From: an uncultured Lachnospiraceae bacterium
GTDB taxonomy: Bacteria; Bacillota_A; Clostridia; Lachnospirales; Lachnospiraceae
Direction: 5' to 3'
Assembly: GCA_946614075.1 (NCBI GenBank)
Contig: CAMOGO010000084.1
Location: forward strand, 1 to 6,038
DNA: 6,038 bases
The position numbers and the translations under genes are program-made. Numbering within the stretch: the first letter of the stretch is position 1; each line of letters opens with the position of its first letter. The notes under the pieces were generated by a model. The model saw only the letters and a program-made list of their open reading frames with translations. It made no database searches and was not told where the DNA came from. Positions 6,002 to 6,038 of this stretch are shown here, one piece after another.

Positions 6002-6038
6002 ATGCGATTTGTTATTCAATGCGTGAAAGAAGCAAAGG
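6002..6038 (+). CDS. dtd: Probable D-aminoacyl-tRNA deacylase, N-terminal end (partial)
   Basis: Only 12 codons are visible (MRFVIQCVKEAK) before the window ends. They fit the highly conserved start of DTD proteins, M-R/K-x-V-x-Q-R-V-x-x-A-x-V, with Cys in place of the common Arg after Gln. DTD hydrolyses D-amino acids (and misattached glycine) from tRNA as a cytosolic proofreading enzyme. The gene lies 54 bases after rlmD on the same strand with a good RBS and no terminator between, so co-transcription is likely. The identification rests on a dozen residues and should be treated as probable, not certain. Confidence 0.72.
   Translation, partial: MRFVIQCVKEAK

Overview
The window looks like a stretch of a moderately high-GC chromosome from a Gram-positive Clostridia-type bacterium, most likely close to Lachnospiraceae. 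That placement is an inference from gene content (PcrA-type helicase with a Tudor tail, PspA next to a YdjI-like SPFH/zinc-ribbon protein, one TrmA-family rRNA methyltransferase with TRAM and Fe-S motifs), from the purine-rich AGGAGG-type ribosome binding sites on most genes, and from the GAG/AAG-rich codon use. All genes read on the plus strand. I see no insertion sequence, phage gene, tRNA, rRNA or CRISPR array.

Layout: 1-200 is the 3' end of valS (valyl-tRNA synthetase C-terminal coiled-coil arm). Three bases after its stop lies a striking 66-base nested inverted repeat (203-268), built from two head-to-head copies of a 27-bp unit and resembling a REP/REPIN-type element. A perfect-consensus sigma-A promoter (TTGACA, 17 bp, TATAAT; 289-317) then drives pspA (365-1054), a PspA/IM30 envelope-stress protein. 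A long stem-loop (1077-1118) without a U-tract separates pspA from a YdjI-like SPFH-domain protein with a C-terminal zinc ribbon (1148-2002). These two genes form a compact membrane-stress module.

The second half holds housekeeping genes: pcrA (2045-4465), a complete UvrD-family DNA helicase with an unusual Gly/Ala/Tyr-rich linker before its RNA-polymerase-binding Tudor domain; rlmD (4526-5947), a 23S rRNA uracil-C5 methyltransferase; and the first 12 codons of a probable dtd (6002 to the window end), D-aminoacyl-tRNA deacylase. Gaps between genes are short (42, 60 and 54 bases) and contain no convincing intrinsic terminator, so read-through from the SPFH gene into pcrA, rlmD and dtd is possible.

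The genes fall into two themes: envelope integrity (PspA plus SPFH protein), and information processing or quality control (valS, pcrA, rlmD, dtd). I found no clear new system. The observations most worth a second look are the REPIN-like element, the reduced pspA-SPFH pair lacking ydjG/ydjH-type partners, and the stem-loop inside that pair.
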